Shown: positions 1-9,584, counted from the stretch's first letter. The stretch: DNA of 64,000 nucleotides from Alteromonas sp. C1M14 (GCF_018860965.1 NZ_JAHKQF010000009.1:310001-374000), one strand, 5' to 3'. Translations and numbers: made by a program. The notes: generated by a model from the letters alone, not told the origin.

Positions 1-450
1 ATTCAGAAGTTCTCTGGCGGTGAATCCATAGATAACGCCACCAGTCGAGCTAACACAATATTTGGCCTAAGCACGGGTAATAGCGATATCGAAGTGTCTG
101 CGGTACAGCCATTGGTTGATTTGTCAGAAAACGCGTACAACGTAACGGTTTACTATGAAAAATATGGTTTATCTGCCCGTGCACGTTACACATGGCGTGA
201 AGCCTATCGTTCAACAGACTTCGGTAGTACTTCTAGCTTCCCTTGGGGCTTCCCAGTGGTACAAGAAGACCGAGGCCAGTTAAACGCCAGTGTTAGTTAC
301 GATGTAACCGAACAACTGAACGTGGGCATCGAAGCGGTGAACCTAACCAAAGAAGACGTTACCCAGTCTTGCGTTAACGAAGGCGCCTTACTGTGTTATC
401 AAGGTCTAACCGACCGTCGTCTCACCTTTGGTGTTAGCTATCGCTACTAA
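1..450 (+). CDS. TonB-dependent receptor, C-terminal part (5' end outside window)
   Basis: The reading frame is open from base 1 to a TAA at 448-450 and gives about 149 residues. It alternates polar and aromatic residues as outer-membrane beta strands do (for example NVTVYYEKYGLSARARYTWR and QLNASVSYDVTEQLNVGIEAVNL) and ends in a terminal aromatic (GVSYRY), the usual C-terminal signal of a barrel protein. The phrase NLTKEDVTQ and the last strand RRLTFGVSYRY are typical of Xanthomonas/Alteromonas-type TonB-dependent receptors that import oligosaccharides or other carbon sources. The plug domain and TonB box lie outside the window, so the substrate cannot be read. The neighbouring UxuR-like regulator hints at a sugar-acid or polysaccharide locus; that is inference. 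A hairpin with a T-run follows at 505-532. Confidence 0.85.
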   Translation: MQKFSGGESIDNATSRANTIFGLSTGNSDIEVSAVQPLVDLSENAYNVTVYYEKYGLSARARYTWREAYRSTDFGSTSSFPWGFPVVQEDRGQLNASVSYDVTEQLNVGIEAVNLTKEDVTQSCVNEGALLCYQGLTDRRLTFGVSYRY

Positions 451-504
451 CATGTAGCATGATGCGGGTTGGTAATAACGCCGCCCGCTCATTACATCAG
501 AACT

Positions 505-532
505 AAAAAACAAGCACTTAGGCTTGTTTTTT
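505..532. terminator. Bidirectional rho-independent terminator
   Basis: An 11-bp perfect stem (AAAAAACAAGC at 505-515 with GCTTGTTTTTT at 522-532, 6-base loop) has T-rich ends on both strands. It lies between the receptor gene and the convergent regulator gene and could end both transcripts. Confidence 0.75.
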
Positions 533-626
533 TGTGTCTAACATTTGCTTAATTGAAAGAAAAAGGTAAAGCGCCACCGATAACCTGGTTTGTGTAACGA
601 CGCTAGGATTAACAACGATGGCTATT

Positions 627-1361
627 TTATTTGTGTGACAGGTAGGACAACGAATACAACCCTCGGGTTTCATCGGTTTTACGTTTGATTTCCTGTAAAG
701 CTTTGGCTTCACTGGCATCAAATAAGGCATTGATGAGTCTATCAAAGTGGTTGTGCATGGCTTTACGTGCAGCACAGGAGTCACCTTCAGCGATGGCATT
801 GTAAATGGAGGTATGCTCATCTAAACGCTGATTCATACTTTCAGAACACACATCTTTATAGGCTGAGATAATCTGAGGCTCTGTGCGTCGTAGTTGCCAT
901 AATTTATCGATGTAAAGGACGATCGCGTTGTTGCGGGTAGCTCGGGCAATGATTTGGTGAAACAGTTGATCGGCTTCTTCTGCCGTTTCGGTTTTTTGCA
1001 TGTCAGCAAGGGTTTGCTTTAATGTAATGAGTTCGTCAGGTTTAATGGTAGACGCAGCAATGGCTGCTGCTTCTGCCTCTACTAAGGCTCTGGCTTGGGT
1101 CAGTTCAAAGGCACTAATTGGGTTATCGGTACTTTTGGCAGGTTTGGCACTAAGCACATACACTCCTGACCCTGTTTTCACCTCAACCCGCTCCCTTACT
1201 TCAAGAGCTATAATTGCTTCCCGAATAGTCGGGCGACTTACCTGGTAAGTGTCAGCTAACTCTCGTTCTGCAGGTAAACGACTACCTGCGGTATACACCC
1301 CTTGGTCAATCAAAGCCTCTAGCTTTTCGACCACCGTCCAGAAACGTCTACGCCTTTTCAT
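627..1361 (-). CDS. GntR-family (FadR/UxuR subfamily) transcriptional regulator
   Basis: A 244-residue regulator. Residues about 5-70 form a GntR winged helix (GSRLPAERELADTYQVSRPT, then REAIIALE and a wing GSGVYVL). Residues about 95-235 form an all-helical FCD ligand domain with the His-rich metal or ligand site typical of the family (LFHQIIARAT, and HNHFDRL near the end). I chose ATG at 1361 over the in-frame TTG at 1376 because a GGGGAT Shine-Dalgarno sits 7-8 bases before the ATG. The N-terminal region resembles UxuR/ExuR, regulators of hexuronate use, so a sugar-acid effector is likely but not shown. It is convergent with the receptor gene, and three copies of TTGGTAA lie upstream, consistent with autoregulation. 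Confidence 0.85.
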   Translation of the reverse strand: MKRRRRFWTVVEKLEALIDQGVYTAGSRLPAERELADTYQVSRPTIREAIIALEVRERVEVKTGSGVYVLSAKPAKSTDNPISAFELTQARALVEAEAAAIAASTIKPDELITLKQTLADMQKTETAEEADQLFHQIIARATRNNAIVLYIDKLWQLRRTEPQIISAYKDVCSESMNQRLDEHTSIYNAIAEGDSCAARKAMHNHFDRLINALFDASEAKALQEIKRKTDETRGLYSLSYLSHK

Positions 1362-1380
1362 TATTTTTATCCCCAATCGT

Positions 1381-1518
1381 TTACCAAGGGTATATCTGTC
1401 AACTACGCTGGTTTAGACAAAAAAGTTACCGGCTACAACAGAAGCGTGAATAGATACCCCGAGAAACAGTATAGTGCAGTCGAACACAATTGGTAAGCCC
1501 AAAATTAACAATTGGTAA
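1381..1518. promoter_or_regulatory. Candidate GntR operators: repeated TTGGTAA sites
   Basis: ACAATTGGTAA occurs at 1486-1496 and again at 1508-1518, exactly 22 bp apart (about two helical turns). The inverted form TTACCAA is at 1381-1387, just before the regulator start. TTGGT/ACCAA half-sites are the known operator style of UxuR-type FadR-subfamily regulators. The rest of the 394-base gap 1362-1755 holds no convincing gene. A hairpin GCCGGT...ACCGGC (1699-1719) lies in what would be the tex leader. Confidence 0.45.
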
Positions 1519-1755
1519 AATAAAAATAACATTTGTGGCAGCGAGGTTGGTTAATGAAAAACGAGGCTTTGGGTGAGTGCTGAAGTCTGGGTGAAAGGGG
1601 TAGCCTAATAAAAATACTGTTGAGGCCACCACAAAGGGACTTCTTCAAGGCTTTATCAATGATATACTTAATCCACTTTTCAAAAAACGAATACTAAAGC
1701 CGGTTGACTATCTACCGGCAGGACACGTACCAACGTTACAGAGCCAAAGCCAACT

Positions 1756-4086
1756 ATGATTATCAATAAAATTGCCGACGAACTGGCTGTCAGTCCCACT
1801 CAGGTGAAGGCTGCGGTATCTCTATTAGACGAAGGGGCGACAGTACCTTTCATCGCGCGATACAGAAAAGAGGCGACACAGGGGTTAGACGACACCCAGT
1901 TACGTAACCTCGAACAACGATTAACTTATTTACGTGAACTGGAAGACCGCCGTAGTGTGATCTTAAAATCCATTGATGAGCAGGGGAAACTCACCGACGG
2001 TTTACAAAAAGAAATTGCCAGTGCGGACAGTAAAACCACATTAGAAGATTTATACCTCCCGTATAAACCGAGACGTCGCACCAAAGGGCAAATTGCCATT
2101 GAAGCCGGCTTAGCTCCTCTGGCTGATGCCTTATTTAACGATCCTACGTTAAACCCTGACATCGAAGCCGAACCCTATGTTGACGCAGAAAAGAACTTCG
2201 CTGATGTGAAAGCCGTATTGGAAGGTGCCCGTTACATTTTAATGGAGCGCTTTGCAGAGGATGCCTCACTACTCGGTAAGGTACGTCGCTATTTACAAGA
2301 CAATGCCTTTGTTACAAGTACCGTGGCCCCCGGTAAAGAACAAGAAGCAATAAAGTACAAAGACTATTTTGATCACCAAGAAAGACTAAAAAATGTGCCT
2401 TCGCATCGTGCCTTGGCGATGTTCCGTGGCCGTAATGAAGGCATGTTGCATATCCAACTTAATGCGGATCCACAAAACGATGATCCCCTTCAACCTTCTC
2501 AATGTGAGCATATCATTGCCGAGCATTACGCCATTGCCGATAAGGGGCGTGCCGGTGATAGCTTTTTAAAGCAGGTGGTACAGTGGACATGGAAAATCAA
2601 AATCGGTTTGCACATGGAAACCGAGCTGTTTGCCGCACTAAGAGAGCAAGCAGAAGAAGAAGCCATCAGTGTATTTGCTAAAAACCTCAATGACTTATTG
2701 ATGGCGGCACCGGCTGGCGCCAAAACCACTATGGGACTGGATCCTGGCCTGCGAACTGGGGTTAAAGTGGCCGTAGTGGATAAAACCGGCAAGGTAGTGG
2801 CAACCCATACAATCTTTCCCCATGCACCACAAAATGCCTGGGATAAGTCGATGCGCACCCTTATTAATGTATGTAAGCAGCACAAGGTCGAGCTAATCAG
2901 CATTGGTAACGGTACTGGTTCACGGGAAACCGACAAGTTAGTAGGCGAAATGTTGAAAGCTGCACCGGAAATTGGCGCGCAGAAAATAATGGTGAGCGAA
3001 GCCGGGGCATCGGTTTATTCAGCATCGGAATTGGCATCAAAAGAACTACCAGACTTGGATGTGTCTATTAGAGGGGCGGTGTCCATAGCCCGCCGGTTAC
3101 AGGATCCTCTGGCAGAACTGGTAAAAATAGAACCCAAAGCCATTGGAGTAGGCCAATATCAACATGATGTTAGCCAGAGCCAACTCGGTAAATCCTTGGA
3201 CAGGGTGATTGAGGATTGCGTAAATGCCGTTGGTGTTGATCTAAACACCGCCTCTCCGGCCCTGCTGTCCTATGTTTCGGGTCTTAACAAGACCTTGGCA
3301 CACAACATCGTTGCCTTTCGTGACAACAATGGGGCCTTTGCCGATCGCAAAACCTTACTAAAAGTAGAACGCTTAGGTCCCAAAGCCTTTGAACAAGCGG
3401 CTGGATTTTTACGGATCCAAGCGGGTAAAAACCCCCTTGATGCTTCCGCGGTTCACCCTGAAGCCTACCCGGTTATTGACAGCATTGTGCAGCAGACTGC
3501 GGTAGCAGTAAACGACCTTATAGGTAACACTGATTTATTACGCAAGCTGTCCCCCGACAATTTTACCAATGAGCATTTCGGGTTACCCACGGTAAAGGAT
3601 ATTCTTAAAGAGCTTGATAAGCCGGGACGAGATCCTCGTCCCGAATTTAAAACCGCGTCGTTTAAAGAAGGTGTTGAAACCATCAAGGATCTGAAGCCGG
3701 GCATGATCCTAGAAGGAGTAGTAAGTAACGTTGCTAACTTCGGGGCGTTCGTCGATGTCGGTGTCCATCAAGATGGTCTGGTTCATATTTCGGCGCTTAC
3801 CAACAAGTTTATTTCTGATCCCCGAGACGTGGTTAAAGCCGGTGATATTGTTAAAGTTAAAGTGTTGGAAGTAGATATTCAGCGTAAACGCATCTCGTTT
3901 ACCATGCGCTTAGAGGACACGCCAGCACCGGCGACGGCAGACAAGCGAGCTCAAGGTAAAAAGCACCCAGGTAAAAGCGGTAAACCCAAATCGGCTGGCC
4001 GTAATAATGGGGCGAAACCCTCATCACCCAATGCGGCGATGGGTAATGCTTTTGCTGATGCTTTTGCCAAAGCTAAACAAAAATAA
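1756..4086 (+). CDS. tex: Tex / YhgF RNA-binding transcription accessory protein
   Basis: This 776-residue protein matches the Tex family in length (E. coli YhgF 773) and domain order. It has an N-terminal helical Tex domain ([17 protein letters not shown] near residue 30), a YqgF/RuvX-like fold with [16 protein letters not shown] near residue 328, a helix-hairpin-helix region ([18 protein letters not shown] near 492), and a C-terminal S1 RNA-binding domain ([20 protein letters not shown], about 645-720). A basic, low-complexity tail ([15 protein letters not shown]) follows. Tex binds nucleic acid and acts in transcription and ribosome-related processes in the cytoplasm; its exact role is still unsettled. 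The gene is monocistronic here. In E. coli it lies near bioH, as it does in this window. Confidence 0.95.
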   Translation: MIINKIADELAVSPTQVKAAVSLLDEGATVPFIARYRKEATQGLDDTQLRNLEQRLTYLRELEDRRSVILKSIDEQGKLTDGLQKEIASADSKTTLEDLYLPYKPRRRTKGQIAIEAGLAPLADALFNDPTLNPDIEAEPYVDAEKNFADVKAVLEGARYILMERFAEDASLLGKVRRYLQDNAFVTSTVAPGKEQEAIKYKDYFDHQERLKNVPSHRALAMFRGRNEGMLHIQLNADPQNDDPLQPSQCEHIIAEHYAIADKGRAGDSFLKQVVQWTWKIKIGLHMETELFAALREQAEEEAISVFAKNLNDLLMAAPAGAKTTMGLDPGLRTGVKVAVVDKTGKVVATHTIFPHAPQNAWDKSMRTLINVCKQHKVELISIGNGTGSRETDKLVGEMLKAAPEIGAQKIMVSEAGASVYSASELASKELPDLDVSIRGAVSIARRLQDPLAELVKIEPKAIGVGQYQHDVSQSQLGKSLDRVIEDCVNAVGVDLNTASPALLSYVSGLNKTLAHNIVAFRDNNGAFADRKTLLKVERLGPKAFEQAAGFLRIQAGKNPLDASAVHPEAYPVIDSIVQQTAVAVNDLIGNTDLLRKLSPDNFTNEHFGLPTVKDILKELDKPGRDPRPEFKTASFKEGVETIKDLKPGMILEGVVSNVANFGAFVDVGVHQDGLVHISALTNKFISDPRDVVKAGDIVKVKVLEVDIQRKRISFTMRLEDTPAPATADKRAQGKKHPGKSGKPKSAGRNNGAKPSSPNAAMGNAFADAFAKAKQK

Positions 4087-4172
4087 GCTTTACATAAAAA
4101 GTGGGAAAGAGGCCAAAAAGCCTTAGCACCATAGGGTAACGTGGGTGGCTTAACGGCCACCTGCGTTGTTGT

Positions 4173-4994
4173 CTAAGCGCTGGCAGTGAATGCGGTGTTG
4201 TTGGGTGTTACCGCAGACTGATAAAACTGCTGAATGATCCCAACACGAGACTGCCCCTCTGTTGCTTCCTGAGCCAAGGACCGTTCAACATTAGCCGGTT
4301 CTGGGTCAGCAAGATCGGTTGTGGTCTCGCCATCTTGGTTAAGCGCTTGTCGGGCTTCAGCCGCGATGCGGGTGGCTTCGCTGGCCACCTTGAGATCTTG
4401 CGCAGAAGGTTCCGCTGGCGCTAATGCCGCCGCGCGCACCTGCTCCATTTTCTGTACTGTTTGTTCAGGAGATTCAGCTTCTGAAACATCAATGCTCACC
4501 TCTCCATCGGTGACATAACGCTTTCCATCCGGACCGTTTTCATAATCATATTGAGGCGCACTGGCATATTGTCCACCACGGGTGGCATGGGCTTGCTCGT
4601 GCTGTCTGACCTCTTGATCACGTTGTTCAAGCTGCTCTATTTCTTGTTGCTGGGCTTGTTGCTGTTGCTTTTCTTCCGCTGATTCTTTGCCCGCGCTTTC
4701 TCTGTTGCCGTTATCAGTATTGCCTTGCTCTGTGTCGTTACCCTCTTGTGGCAATGACGCAGAAGGGGCTTCAGCCTGAACCTGGGGACGTTCGTAGGTA
4801 ACCGGAGCGGCTTGTTGCCCGGGAGATTTAGCACGATCAGACTCGGAGCCCAATCCTTGCTCTGAAGCACTGTTGTCCGCATCCTTCGAGGGTGGAATGG
4901 TTTCTTTGAGCAAATTGTCACGACGTGCTGCTTCCGTATTCACGTTAGCAGTAGTGAAAGCAAGGGTCGTGGGTACCGGCGTCACGATATTCAT
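4173..4994 (-). CDS. SprA-related putative metallopeptidase (CJM1_0395-type family)
   Basis: A 273-residue protein. Residues about 1-125 are low-complexity, rich in Q, E, A and S, with a Q/E coiled-coil-like stretch. Then comes the conserved block of the SprA-related family: EVRQHEQAHATRGGQYASAP, then YENGPDGKRYVTDGEVSIDV and a PEQTVQKMEQVRAAALAPAE helix. The HEQAH sequence has the HExxH zinc-peptidase pattern, which is why the family is called a putative metalloprotease; activity is not established. No signal peptide is seen. It starts 8 bases after the stop of the rod-like mini-gene and is probably co-transcribed with it. The long disordered N-terminus suggests the conserved block works as an appended domain. 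Substrate is unknown. Confidence 0.8.
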   Translation of the reverse strand: MNIVTPVPTTLAFTTANVNTEAARRDNLLKETIPPSKDADNSASEQGLGSESDRAKSPGQQAAPVTYERPQVQAEAPSASLPQEGNDTEQGNTDNGNRESAGKESAEEKQQQQAQQQEIEQLEQRDQEVRQHEQAHATRGGQYASAPQYDYENGPDGKRYVTDGEVSIDVSEAESPEQTVQKMEQVRAAALAPAEPSAQDLKVASEATRIAAEARQALNQDGETTTDLADPEPANVERSLAQEATEGQSRVGIIQQFYQSAVTPNNTAFTASA

Positions 4995-5002
4995 CGGTGG
5001 GA

Positions 5003-5335
5003 TCAGGTAAGGGTGTCTATGATGGTACCAACAGTATCAAATGCCGTATCCAGCACCTTGGTGGATGCCAGCGCATTATTACTGTTTAGTTGTAAAGACA
5101 CTAAATCCGATGTGACAGAATCTCCACCCGTAGGTAAGACACTGCGAATATTGGACAAGTTTTGTAACGACGCATACGCTAACACGTCACTGGTACCGTT
5201 AAGCTCAACACTGGTTTGGGCCACCTGCTGAGCCAGGTTCACTGACGATTGGTTCATTCCCTGATAGGCACTTTGAAAGCCACTCATTCCTGACACAATA
5301 GCCGAATTAATACTACTTCCAATTATACTGGACAT
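5003..5335 (-). CDS. Small rod/hook-like protein (both terminal helices of axial flagellar proteins)
   Basis: A 110-residue protein of unknown function. The N-terminal half (MSGFQSAYQGMNQSSVNLAQ) resembles the start of flagellar rod and hook proteins, which read roughly SGLxAAxxxLxxxxxNIANxxT. The C-terminus (DLVSLQLNSNNALASTKVLD, then VGTIIDTL) resembles the C-terminal rod/hook motif, which reads roughly MVxMIxAQRxYxANxKVIxT followed by a terminal helix. The large middle domain of FlgE, FlgF or FlgG is absent, so this looks like the two coiled-coil ends alone. A Shine-Dalgarno AGAGG precedes ATG 5335 by 9 bases. It is the first gene of an operon with the SprA-type putative peptidase. The flagellar likeness is from motif reading, not a search; no other flagellar gene is nearby. 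Confidence 0.65.
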   Translation of the reverse strand: MSSIIGSSINSAIVSGMSGFQSAYQGMNQSSVNLAQQVAQTSVELNGTSDVLAYASLQNLSNIRSVLPTGGDSVTSDLVSLQLNSNNALASTKVLDTAFDTVGTIIDTLT

Positions 5336-5471
5336 ATCTCATACCTCTACTCTCTCACGGTTAATTATTAACCAGAATGCAGTAAAGGAGAAGCCCCATT
5401 TAAATATATTTATTGCGGCCTCTGTATACATGAAAGTACAGCTTTATAACTCACTGCTTTTGCGGGATTTT

Positions 5472-6290
5472 TTATACCGACAGAGCAAATTGACGAATAA
5501 TATCTGCCGATTGCTGGGGATGAGAAATAAAGGGTGCATGGGAAGCATGGGGCAATACCACCGTATCGCACTGAGGTTGCAACTCACAAATACCGTCAAT
5601 GCCACTGGTGGGAACCAAACTATCTAAACGACCATAAATACGTAACGTTGGCTGTTGAATACGTCCGATATAAGGCCGTAAATCCTCTTGAGAGAGCAGA
5701 TTTAAACCGGCTTTTAGCGCGGCCACTGAAGGTGTAGGGTAAGCAGTAATACTCTGCTTTATCGCTTTAATGTCCTGCCGTGCAGTTTTGCTACCCATGG
5801 CCTGAATAGCAAGAAACCGCTCTAAGGTTTTCTGATAATTTTCTGCTAACTCCGACTCGAATTGGCTTAATAACTGAGGGTTAATGCCTGGCCATCGCGG
5901 ACCTTTCACAAAACACGGTGTAGAGGCAATCGTGATAAGACCGGAAATCTGTTGCGGATAATGGATGGTTAAATACTGAGCCACCAAGCCACCTAGAGAC
6001 CAGCCGGCAACAATACTGGCAGCGGGCACATAGTCTTTGATGGCTTGTGCTAAAGACGCCACTGTATATGGTGTAGGAACAAGATGGTGATTCTCTCCAA
6101 ACCCCGGCAGATCAATGGTTGTTACCCTAAACTCCTGTTCAAGTAAGGGTATAAAATGCTCAAAGACGCCGCTATTCATTCCCCAGCCATGTAAAAGAAC
6201 CAGATCTTTTCCTGTACCACAAGTACGGCTGACAAGGGGTGCTGAAACGTTAGTATTTACCAAGACAATATCCTCTAACTTTGCCAGCAT
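5472..6290 (-). CDS. bioH: Pimeloyl-[acyl-carrier protein] methyl ester esterase BioH
   Basis: An alpha/beta hydrolase of about 272 residues (E. coli BioH 256). It carries the oxyanion block LVLLHGWGMNSGVF near residue 30, the nucleophile elbow GWSLGG (Ser98), the acid in RIYGRLDSLVP and the catalytic His in LPHASHAPFISHP near the C-terminus. BioH removes the methyl group from pimeloyl-ACP methyl ester to finish the pimelate chain for biotin synthesis, in the cytoplasm. ATG 6290 was chosen; an in-frame TTG lies at 6317, and neither has a strong ribosome site. Divergent from comF, as in the E. coli bioH-gntX pair, which supports the BioH assignment over a generic hydrolase. Confidence 0.88.
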   Translation of the reverse strand: MLAKLEDIVLVNTNVSAPLVSRTCGTGKDLVLLHGWGMNSGVFEHFIPLLEQEFRVTTIDLPGFGENHHLVPTPYTVASLAQAIKDYVPAASIVAGWSLGGLVAQYLTIHYPQQISGLITIASTPCFVKGPRWPGINPQLLSQFESELAENYQKTLERFLAIQAMGSKTARQDIKAIKQSITAYPTPSVAALKAGLNLLSQEDLRPYIGRIQQPTLRIYGRLDSLVPTSGIDGICELQPQCDTVVLPHASHAPFISHPQQSADIIRQFALSV

Positions 6291-6333
6291 GGTCAAAACA
6301 CACGACTGGCAGGACAATAATGAGTACGCTCGA

Positions 6334-7020
6334 ATGGAACTGCCTAATTTTGCCTGCTTATTATGTCAGCAGTACAGTGACCATCCCATTTGTGAGTACT
6401 GCAAAACCGATACCTGTTTTTTAGCCAACGCGGGTTATAAAGATAATTTACTTTTTTATCCGCAAATCAGCCGACAGTTTCGTCATAGTGGGTACCACAC
6501 ACTGTATGCATGTGGAGAATACCAGTGGCCGTTTACCGATTTAATACATAGGATGAAATTTCACCGCTGCCTGACAAGTGCTCGCATTCTTGCTAACTGG
6601 TTTGTGGAATTCTGTATCCATGAAGACACACTTTTGCCTGACTGCTTACTTCCTGTTCCTGTGCATTTTCGCCGCTTTGTGGGGCGGCGATTTAACCAAG
6701 CGGCGGTGATTGCCCGTCATATCGGTAATCAAATAGACCGCCCTGTGTGCTACAACTGGGCCCATCGCCACGGAGGGAAAGCCCAACATACCCTTACTCG
6801 AAGCCAACGTTTGCTCAATTTGCGTTCAGCATTTACCACATCAATAACCGCTGATTATCATCATGTGGCCATTATTGACGATGTCTTAACCACAGGCGTG
6901 ACTGCTGACGTACTTGCTAAGCAGTTACGGACCCAGCAGCCTGGGTTAATAATCGATGTTTGGGTGATAGCACTCTCCACCCAAAAGCCGTTAGTTCAAC
7001 GAACTAAATGGGTCGACTGA
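6334..7020 (+). CDS. comF: ComF / GntX family phosphoribosyltransferase-like protein
   Basis: A 228-residue protein, same size as E. coli GntX (227). The N-terminus holds a paired-Cys zinc-ribbon-like motif (CLLCQQ...CEYC), followed by a type I phosphoribosyltransferase fold ending in the PRPP-binding loop VAIIDDVLTTGVTADVL. ComF proteins are needed for single-stranded DNA uptake in transformable bacteria and act in the cytoplasm; in E. coli the orthologue is linked to use of DNA as nutrient. I chose ATG 6334 because the Cys motif then begins at the family position; an in-frame ATG at 6289 is possible and would overlap the start codon of bioH. The 3' end overlaps the convergent M14 gene by 25 bases. 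Confidence 0.88.
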   Translation: MELPNFACLLCQQYSDHPICEYCKTDTCFLANAGYKDNLLFYPQISRQFRHSGYHTLYACGEYQWPFTDLIHRMKFHRCLTSARILANWFVEFCIHEDTLLPDCLLPVPVHFRRFVGRRFNQAAVIARHIGNQIDRPVCYNWAHRHGGKAQHTLTRSQRLLNLRSAFTTSITADYHHVAIIDDVLTTGVTADVLAKQLRTQQPGLIIDVWVIALSTQKPLVQRTKWVD

Positions 7021-9584
7021 TAAATCGCATTACCCATGAGTTTGCCTGTGCCATACCAGTATCCGCGGAATAAAGTATTATCCACAAAACCAATAACCAC
7101 ACCTTTCCCTTTAGGCCTTACCAAAACAGCCGCCGAGTCGGCAATCATGTCTTGTAGCACAGGGGCACTAAAACCGGCTATCAACGGCGAATCGGAATAA
7201 TAACCCGGCTGATAAAACGGACTATGTTCAGCTCTCACAATCATGTTGTTGGTTTTGAACATGGGTAAGGTGGTATTTTGATAACCAAAGAATAAGGGAT
7301 GTGATGGGTCGATTTCAGCTTCATAAACAGCGCCCGCAATGATCTTACTCGCCGCCAATGCTGATTTATCTTTGTATTTTAAGCCGTCGGTGGGAAACAC
7401 ACTGTTTATTTTTTCCGAACTGACAATTTCCGCGTCCAGCCACCCTTCTGCAGCGAAGAATTTAAGCGCCGATTTTTGCCCAATTAGCACCCCACCGTTG
7501 TCGATCCAACTGTCTATTTGCTGAGCTTCCTGACCCACTAAATCACGATAACTGCCACTGACAAAAATAATGTGAGTATAGTCACCCAAATTCACGCTAC
7601 TTAAACGATTTTTTTCAACAATGGTAGGAGCCACGCCCACACGGGTATCAAGATAATGCCACACTTCTCCGGCTTCGTAAGACGAGGTGCCGTTACCACC
7701 TACCAGCAATATATGCGGGGCTCGAACCGGCTTCATCGTACGGCTACCTAAATCAGCACCTTGGGCCGTTAACCCACTTTTCATAGCGTAAACTTTTACA
7801 CCACTGAGTTTGGCAGCAGCTTGAATGATTGCATATGTCTCATCCGGTTGTGTTAGCGCCATGGGGATCACGATGCTACCCGCTGAAAACTGCTGTTGTT
7901 GGTCATTGCTGAGTGTCGCGGTAAACGCTGACAACGCGCTTTTCACTTGCACGCCAGCCGCTAATAAATGCTGCAACATGGCTGGGGCAAAATAGTCATT
8001 CCACTCAAACCCATACGCATAGGCATCTGTGGCTAAGCCCGGGGCGTTGTCTTGTTGTTGCTGACTCACCAAGTCTAGGCGCTTACCTTTGCGTTTATCT
8101 AACAAGGCGTAATCTAAATTAAACGCGAGGGCAATATTCCAGTTTGACACGTCATAAAAGGTATTTTCAGCAAAATCCTGACGACTAGAAAATAGACTTT
8201 TTACCAGACGATATTTGGGCTGGTCATAAGACACCACCAGACTGCCAGCGGGGAAGGATTTGTCACCCACCTTGGTGTCATCTTGGGTAAAACCATAGTC
8301 AATGTGATGTTGATCCAATAGAGACAGTAACGCATTCACTCGCCCATGATCCTGAGGCAAAGCGGTAATGGCACCAAAGTCATCATCGTCAGCAATGGCA
8401 GCTTGAGTTTCGTCGTAAAATGTCTTTTGGTAATTAAGCAGTGCCGGTTTATTTGCCATGGCTCCAGCAATGGTACTTAAACTGGTTGTGACTTGATTTT
8501 GAATGGTCTGTGCAAAAGTGAGTTCACCGTTAACGGTATTTTGCACATGCCCTCGACTGCTGGCCTGCTCAAAAAGGATCCCAATACTGCCTAACGCATC
8601 TGGGTAGGATGACCCTTTGCCGTAATAAAAATCATCAAAGGCTTCTTCAGAAAAATACAGCTGCCCAGCTTTATCAAAGGCTTTTGCATGGAATGCACCT
8701 AACGCTTCGGTTAAACGGACATTACCGTCTGGGGTGTTGGGGTTTTTTCGAGATGGCACTCCAGGCTGAAAAAAGTAAGTATTATCGGGGCCCATCTCGT
8801 GATGATCGGTAAGAATATTGGGACGCCATTTTTGGAATTGGCGAATACGGGCCTGAGACTCAGGGTGGGTTAACAACAACCAGTCGCGGTTTAAATCGAA
8901 CCAATAATGGTTCGCTCTGCCTGATGGCCAACCTTCACGGTGTTCTCGGTTTTCCGAATCAGCCACCAAATTTTTACTTTTATGCATATTCGCCCATTGG
9001 GCAAAACGGGACAATCCATCAGGGTTTAACACGGGGTCAAGAAGTACCACATTACGACTTAACAGTTCAGAGACTTGTTCATCCTGAGCCGCAGCAAGAT
9101 AGTAAGCCACCACTAAGGCAGCATTGGCACCAGACGGTTCATTGCCGTGAATGCTATAACCCATATACAAGAATAAGGGGTCATCTTTCGCTGCTGGTAC
9201 CCCTTCATTCACCTGTTTTAGGTGGTTTTCACGCCACTGAGGAAGTGCGTCTCGATTGTTAGGCGCGGTAATGGTCAATAACAATAGAGGTCGGTGTTCG
9301 TGGGTATAGCCTGTGACTTCCAGCGAAACCCGGTCTGAGGCGTTCGCCAATACGTGCATATAATTGACTAATTGATCATGGCGAACATGCCATGTACCCA
9401 CTTCACTGCCAAGCACCGATTCCGGTGTAGGAATGGAAGGATCGTAGCTCACTCCTGTTGGTAGATACGCGGTAACTGCCTTTCCCCCTTTATCTGAAAA
9501 AGAAGGATTTGCCTGTGCTGACACACAGACAAGTGCCATCAATGCTGCTGCCCATCTTACTGTCCATTCGATCCTTGCTACCAT
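6996..9584 (-). CDS. Secreted M14-family zinc carboxypeptidase
   Basis: An 862-residue exported peptidase. ATG 9584 gives a signal peptide (basic start MVARIEW, hydrophobic AAALMALVCVSA, cleavage near AQA-NP) and has an AGGAA ribosome site 9 bases upstream; the in-frame ATG at 9641 would bury the signal. The M14 zinc ligands are visible: HGNEP (His146, Glu149) and a downstream His in LTDHHEMGP (His261/262), with the likely catalytic Glu in GILFEQASSRG. The C-terminal half contains a flavodoxin/glutaminase-like beta-alpha region (ILLVGGNGTSSYEAGE, YTHIIFVSGSYRD). Such proteins are common in Alteromonadales and probably feed on peptides in the periplasm or medium. Its promoter region abuts that of nfuA. 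Confidence 0.88.
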   Translation of the reverse strand: MVARIEWTVRWAAALMALVCVSAQANPSFSDKGGKAVTAYLPTGVSYDPSIPTPESVLGSEVGTWHVRHDQLVNYMHVLANASDRVSLEVTGYTHEHRPLLLLTITAPNNRDALPQWRENHLKQVNEGVPAAKDDPLFLYMGYSIHGNEPSGANAALVVAYYLAAAQDEQVSELLSRNVVLLDPVLNPDGLSRFAQWANMHKSKNLVADSENREHREGWPSGRANHYWFDLNRDWLLLTHPESQARIRQFQKWRPNILTDHHEMGPDNTYFFQPGVPSRKNPNTPDGNVRLTEALGAFHAKAFDKAGQLYFSEEAFDDFYYGKGSSYPDALGSIGILFEQASSRGHVQNTVNGELTFAQTIQNQVTTSLSTIAGAMANKPALLNYQKTFYDETQAAIADDDDFGAITALPQDHGRVNALLSLLDQHHIDYGFTQDDTKVGDKSFPAGSLVVSYDQPKYRLVKSLFSSRQDFAENTFYDVSNWNIALAFNLDYALLDKRKGKRLDLVSQQQQDNAPGLATDAYAYGFEWNDYFAPAMLQHLLAAGVQVKSALSAFTATLSNDQQQQFSAGSIVIPMALTQPDETYAIIQAAAKLSGVKVYAMKSGLTAQGADLGSRTMKPVRAPHILLVGGNGTSSYEAGEVWHYLDTRVGVAPTIVEKNRLSSVNLGDYTHIIFVSGSYRDLVGQEAQQIDSWIDNGGVLIGQKSALKFFAAEGWLDAEIVSSEKINSVFPTDGLKYKDKSALAASKIIAGAVYEAEIDPSHPLFFGYQNTTLPMFKTNNMIVRAEHSPFYQPGYYSDSPLIAGFSAPVLQDMIADSAAVLVRPKGKGVVIGFVDNTLFRGYWYGTGKLMGNAIYQSTHLVR

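Noticed and set aside
1426..1632. 68-residue open frame on the minus strand upstream of tex
   Set aside because: No ribosome site, no recognisable domain, and it lies across the repeated TTGGTAA sites of the intergenic region.
4637..4921. 94-residue open frame on the minus strand inside the SprA-type gene
   Set aside because: Out of frame with the SprA-type gene, low complexity, and without a family match; the longer frame holds the conserved block.
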